Assembly: GCA_002729295.1 (NCBI GenBank)
Contig: PBTU01000051.1
Span: forward strand, 4,538 to 12,502
From: Verrucomicrobiales bacterium
Lineage (GTDB): Bacteria; Verrucomicrobiota; Verrucomicrobiia; Verrucomicrobiales; Akkermansiaceae
Reading direction: 5' to 3'
DNA: 7,965 nucleotides
Made by a program: the position numbers and the translations under genes. Numbering within the stretch: the stretch's first letter is position 1; the number at the start of each line of letters is the position of its first letter. Under the pieces are notes generated by a model, which did no database searches, was not told the DNA's origin, and saw only the letters and a list, made by a program, of their open reading frames with translations. Below are positions 6,061-7,965 of the stretch, in pieces.

Positions 6061-7800
6061 TTATTCGGTAACGGCCTCCAGCCTGAAAAAAGAGGAATCT
6101 TGATCGGATGCCGGATTGAGAATGTCCCGCTTCATAAAAAGTGAGCGGGCATTTCCGGTGATAACCGGCCGCTCATGAAGGCGAAACGGCAATCCGTCAG
6201 ATCCGACCTCTCCCAAAGCAATGGGAAGTCCATTTCGCCCCCTCCCTGCCCCGATGATCTCCCACGTTTCTAGGTCTTGTGAAAAAGAAGGAAAGAGAGC
6301 GGGAGCCTCATCGCTGAGGCTGTCCTTGTGAAGATCTCGCATGAAGCTGAAACGGCCGATCCGCTCGCGGCTGATGTTGCCGCTCACGGAACTTTCATCA
6401 AAAGTAACCGGATCCGCTCCCGCAACATCTAAGAGATATTCGAGCTGATTGGAGATCGCATCTCCGTCAAAGTTGCCGGCAGGATCGGAGAGGGCTCCCA
6501 CTGACAAGCCATACGCCCGCTCGTAGCTGTCGGCCCATTCCAGATAGGAATGACCAGCGGACACATTTGCACCGCAACGCATCAATAGTTGGCGACTCAC
6601 CGAAACAGGACTGTTGCCCACATCGAATCCTGTCGCGACGAAGGACAAGTGATGGATCCCTTGTTCCGTAAAATACAGTTTGCCGGTCCGCTGTCCGTCC
6701 GAAATGAACCAGGAGTCACTGGCGTCAAGTCCATCCCTGGTATCCACAAGAGCGGTGGAGCTCAAGTCCATGGCGATCACTTCTCCGGGGCCTACATGCT
6801 TCACCAGGGTAAGCGAGACCCCTCCTTCAAATGTCGGCAAACTGGTAGCTGAGACGGCAGAAATGCCTACCGTGTCGCTAGTCGCCGGATTGTTGAGGTC
6901 AAAAGTAAAGGGCATTTCAAAACCCGTGATTGTTGGATCGCTTGAAGGCGTCGTCGCATGGAGATAGCAGTGCTGCTCAGCGTATGTGACGGATACACGA
7001 CTGTCGCGACAGAGGAGCGCCCAGTCGCCCCTGTCTAGGGATAGGCTGGCCTCCATCTCTGATAGGGCCCCTTCATGGGGCACTTGAAATGTCATGGTGA
7101 AGGGATGGGAGGTATCAGTTCCATCAACAAGCCTGCCGTAGACCTCCATGTTCACCTCATAGACGCCCGGCTGCGTAAAAGCCCAGTTGTAGTGGGTATG
7201 AGCCCCTGGTCGAAGGATGGTGATCTCGTCATCAGCATCGATGCCATCGGAGGTATTAAAGCCGATTTTCGGGGGAGCAAATCCGCTGCCGTCCTGCCAT
7301 GTCCCCAGAAGGCCTCCCCGGTCCGGCCCCGAACCGGTCATGGAAAGAAGACGCAAGTTGATGTTACCGTTTCCAATCGGTGTGTACCTGTCGCCACTCC
7401 CGGTCAGAAAGGCGTTGTTCGGAGTGAGAACCCGGAGGCCGAGGAATTGCGTACCTTCGACAAAGCCCTGCGGGATTCTCCAGATGGGAACTCCCGCCGG
7501 GAGGAAAAAATCGGTCGCGCTCCCCGAGACCTGGCGTGTCAAGGGCGGGAGGACGAACTCGAGCGCATCGGCCTCAATGCGAACAACGTCATTGACGCCG
7601 GGATTATCGAAGCTGGTGCTCAGAGTATACGAGACCCCCGCCCACCAACCGGCCTCCTCATCATACTCCATCTGAATCTCAGTATGTCCTCTGAGCAAGT
7701 CGAAGGAAGGAGACGAGGCCAAGGCCAAGGGAGTCAGGATAGGTGAAAGCAAGGCGCTGGCGAGGAGCGCACAGAGTTTTTTATTGCAATAAAGTTGCAT
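6061..7800 (-). CDS. Exported protein with tandem (one intact, one degenerate) choice-of-anchor-M-like domains and an Asp-rich C-terminal module
   Basis: From the ATG at 7800 this is 579 residues. The signal peptide is MQLYCNKK followed by a hydrophobic LCALLASALLSPILTPLALA. Domain 1 (about 33-240) opens with RGHTEIQMEYD (His39) and closes with PGAHTHYNWAFTQPGVYEV (His201 and His203), the hallmark of choice-of-anchor M domains. Domain 2 (about 250-410) keeps the shape but reads RGDWALLC at the opening and SDGQRTGKLYFTEQGIHH at the closing, so the key His residues are gone, while Cys264, Cys278 and Cys409 appear. A linker with DPAGNFDGDAISNQLEYLL (439-457, an Asp-rich calcium-loop-like element) leads into a C-terminal beta region ending FFRLEAVTE, common in verrucomicrobial exported proteins. 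No PEP-CTERM or LPXTG signal is present. The frame extends to a TTG at 7890, but that would overlap the upstream gene and displace the signal peptide. An operator covers the chosen start codon. Confidence 0.8.
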   Translation of the reverse strand: MQLYCNKKLCALLASALLSPILTPLALASSPSFDLLRGHTEIQMEYDEEAGWWAGVSYTLSTSFDNPGVNDVVRIEADALEFVLPPLTRQVSGSATDFFLPAGVPIWRIPQGFVEGTQFLGLRVLTPNNAFLTGSGDRYTPIGNGNINLRLLSMTGSGPDRGGLLGTWQDGSGFAPPKIGFNTSDGIDADDEITILRPGAHTHYNWAFTQPGVYEVNMEVYGRLVDGTDTSHPFTMTFQVPHEGALSEMEASLSLDRGDWALLCRDSRVSVTYAEQHCYLHATTPSSDPTITGFEMPFTFDLNNPATSDTVGISAVSATSLPTFEGGVSLTLVKHVGPGEVIAMDLSSTALVDTRDGLDASDSWFISDGQRTGKLYFTEQGIHHLSFVATGFDVGNSPVSVSRQLLMRCGANVSAGHSYLEWADSYERAYGLSVGALSDPAGNFDGDAISNQLEYLLDVAGADPVTFDESSVSGNISRERIGRFSFMRDLHKDSLSDEAPALFPSFSQDLETWEIIGAGRGRNGLPIALGEVGSDGLPFRLHERPVITGNARSLFMKRDILNPASDQDSSFFRLEAVTE

Positions 7801-7803
7801 TAG
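7781..7803. promoter_or_regulatory. Fur/Zur-type operator overlapping the start codon of the 579-residue protein gene
   Basis: On the minus strand the core is TGCAACTTTATTGCA with TAA-type flanks on both sides. It differs from the 6026-6048 site at three of 23 positions and keeps TGCA-N7-TGCA. The ATG at 7800-7798 is part of the left half-site, so a bound dimer would cover the initiation region. Confidence 0.65.
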
Positions 7804-7807
7804 TGGG

Positions 7808-7836
7808 AAAGAACCGAAAGTGAGGTTGGTCCACAA
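7808..7836 (-). promoter_or_regulatory. Weak candidate promoter of the 579-residue protein gene
   Basis: On the minus strand TTGTGG (7836-7831) and TTCTTT (7813-7808) lie 17 bases apart, the second box ending seven bases before the ATG. The -10 match is poor. If used, transcription would start next to the ATG and inside the operator. Read-through from the upstream gene is an alternative. Confidence 0.2.
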
Positions 7837-7864
7837 GGCTTTTTTATTTCTTTTCGCCGCAGCC

Positions 7865-7965
7865 TTAATTTCTATGGGCCAGGAGAGCAATCACGAGGAG
7901 GACATTAGCGAGTTGCCATCTGAGCAAAGCGTGGGCCTGGATGGGATCTATGTTCTGGAAGATAT
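7865..7965 (-). CDS. C-terminal 32 residues of an unidentified, membrane-protein-like gene
   Basis: On the minus strand, codons from 7963 to the TAA at 7867-7865 read through without interruption from the right edge. The tail begins IFQNIDPIQAHALLRW and continues QLANVLLVIALLAHRN, an amphipathic piece followed by one hydrophobic segment long enough for a membrane helix and a short polar end. The other two minus frames are closed by stops in this stretch. The stop lies 64 bases before the ATG of the 579-residue protein gene, same strand, suggesting an operon or closely packed cluster. A permease or other inner-membrane protein would suit the setting, but family cannot be assigned from 32 residues. 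Confidence 0.5.
   Translation of the reverse strand, partial: IFQNIDPIQAHALLRWQLANVLLVIALLAHRN

Noticed and set aside
7075..7746. Plus-strand open frame of 223 residues opposite the 579-residue protein gene
   Set aside because: It is the reverse of a well-supported exported protein with recognisable domains; its own translation has low-complexity, charged sequence and no motif.
7801..7890. TTG start at 7890 for the 579-residue protein
   Set aside because: It would add 30 basic, non-signal residues ahead of a good signal peptide and overlap the end of the upstream gene.
1..7965. CRISPR array, insertion sequence or phage/defence module
   Set aside because: No regularly spaced repeats, transposase motifs, terminal inverted repeats or integrase signatures were seen on either strand.

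Overview
The window looks like a chromosomal segment from Verrucomicrobiota, probably Verrucomicrobiales. The main reasons are a short exported protein ending in a PEP-CTERM sorting signal (VPEPSS, hydrophobic stretch, RRRRS), a second exported protein ending in the Asp-rich plus FFRLE-type C-terminus often seen in this phylum, moderately high GC, and near-absence of Shine-Dalgarno sequences. This placement is inferred from protein style; no rRNA or marker gene is present.

Left part (1-4202): an incomplete minus-strand exported alpha/beta hydrolase runs off the left edge. It is transcribed divergently from a plus-strand pair: an 883-residue SWIM-zinc-finger/SNF2 ATPase and, 30 bases behind it, a 207-residue exported PDZ protein. 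About 285 bases without a convincing gene follow.

Right part (4490-7965): a plus-strand Fur/Zur-family regulator faces a minus-strand block. Read in transcription order, that block holds the last 32 residues of a membrane-protein-like gene cut by the right edge, a 579-residue exported protein with one intact and one degenerate choice-of-anchor-M-like domain, a 250-residue PEP-CTERM protein with a single such domain, and a strong rho-independent terminator at 5194-5227. Each of the two surface-protein genes has at or just before its start a 23-bp near-palindrome built on TGCA-N7-TGCA. The two sites match at 20 of 23 positions, and no other pair this similar was noticed in the window. A weaker site with the same spacing lies downstream of the regulator gene.

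Interpretation: the regulator, the shared operators and two His-bearing surface proteins look like a small metal-responsive surface system, most plausibly zinc (Zur-type), possibly tied to a transporter gene beyond the right edge. The operators, paralogy, anchoring signals and terminator are visible in the sequence. The metal, the regulator-operator pairing and the link to transport are inferred. The regulator's usual His-rich sensing stretch is replaced by D-N-D-D-F, so its effector is an open question.
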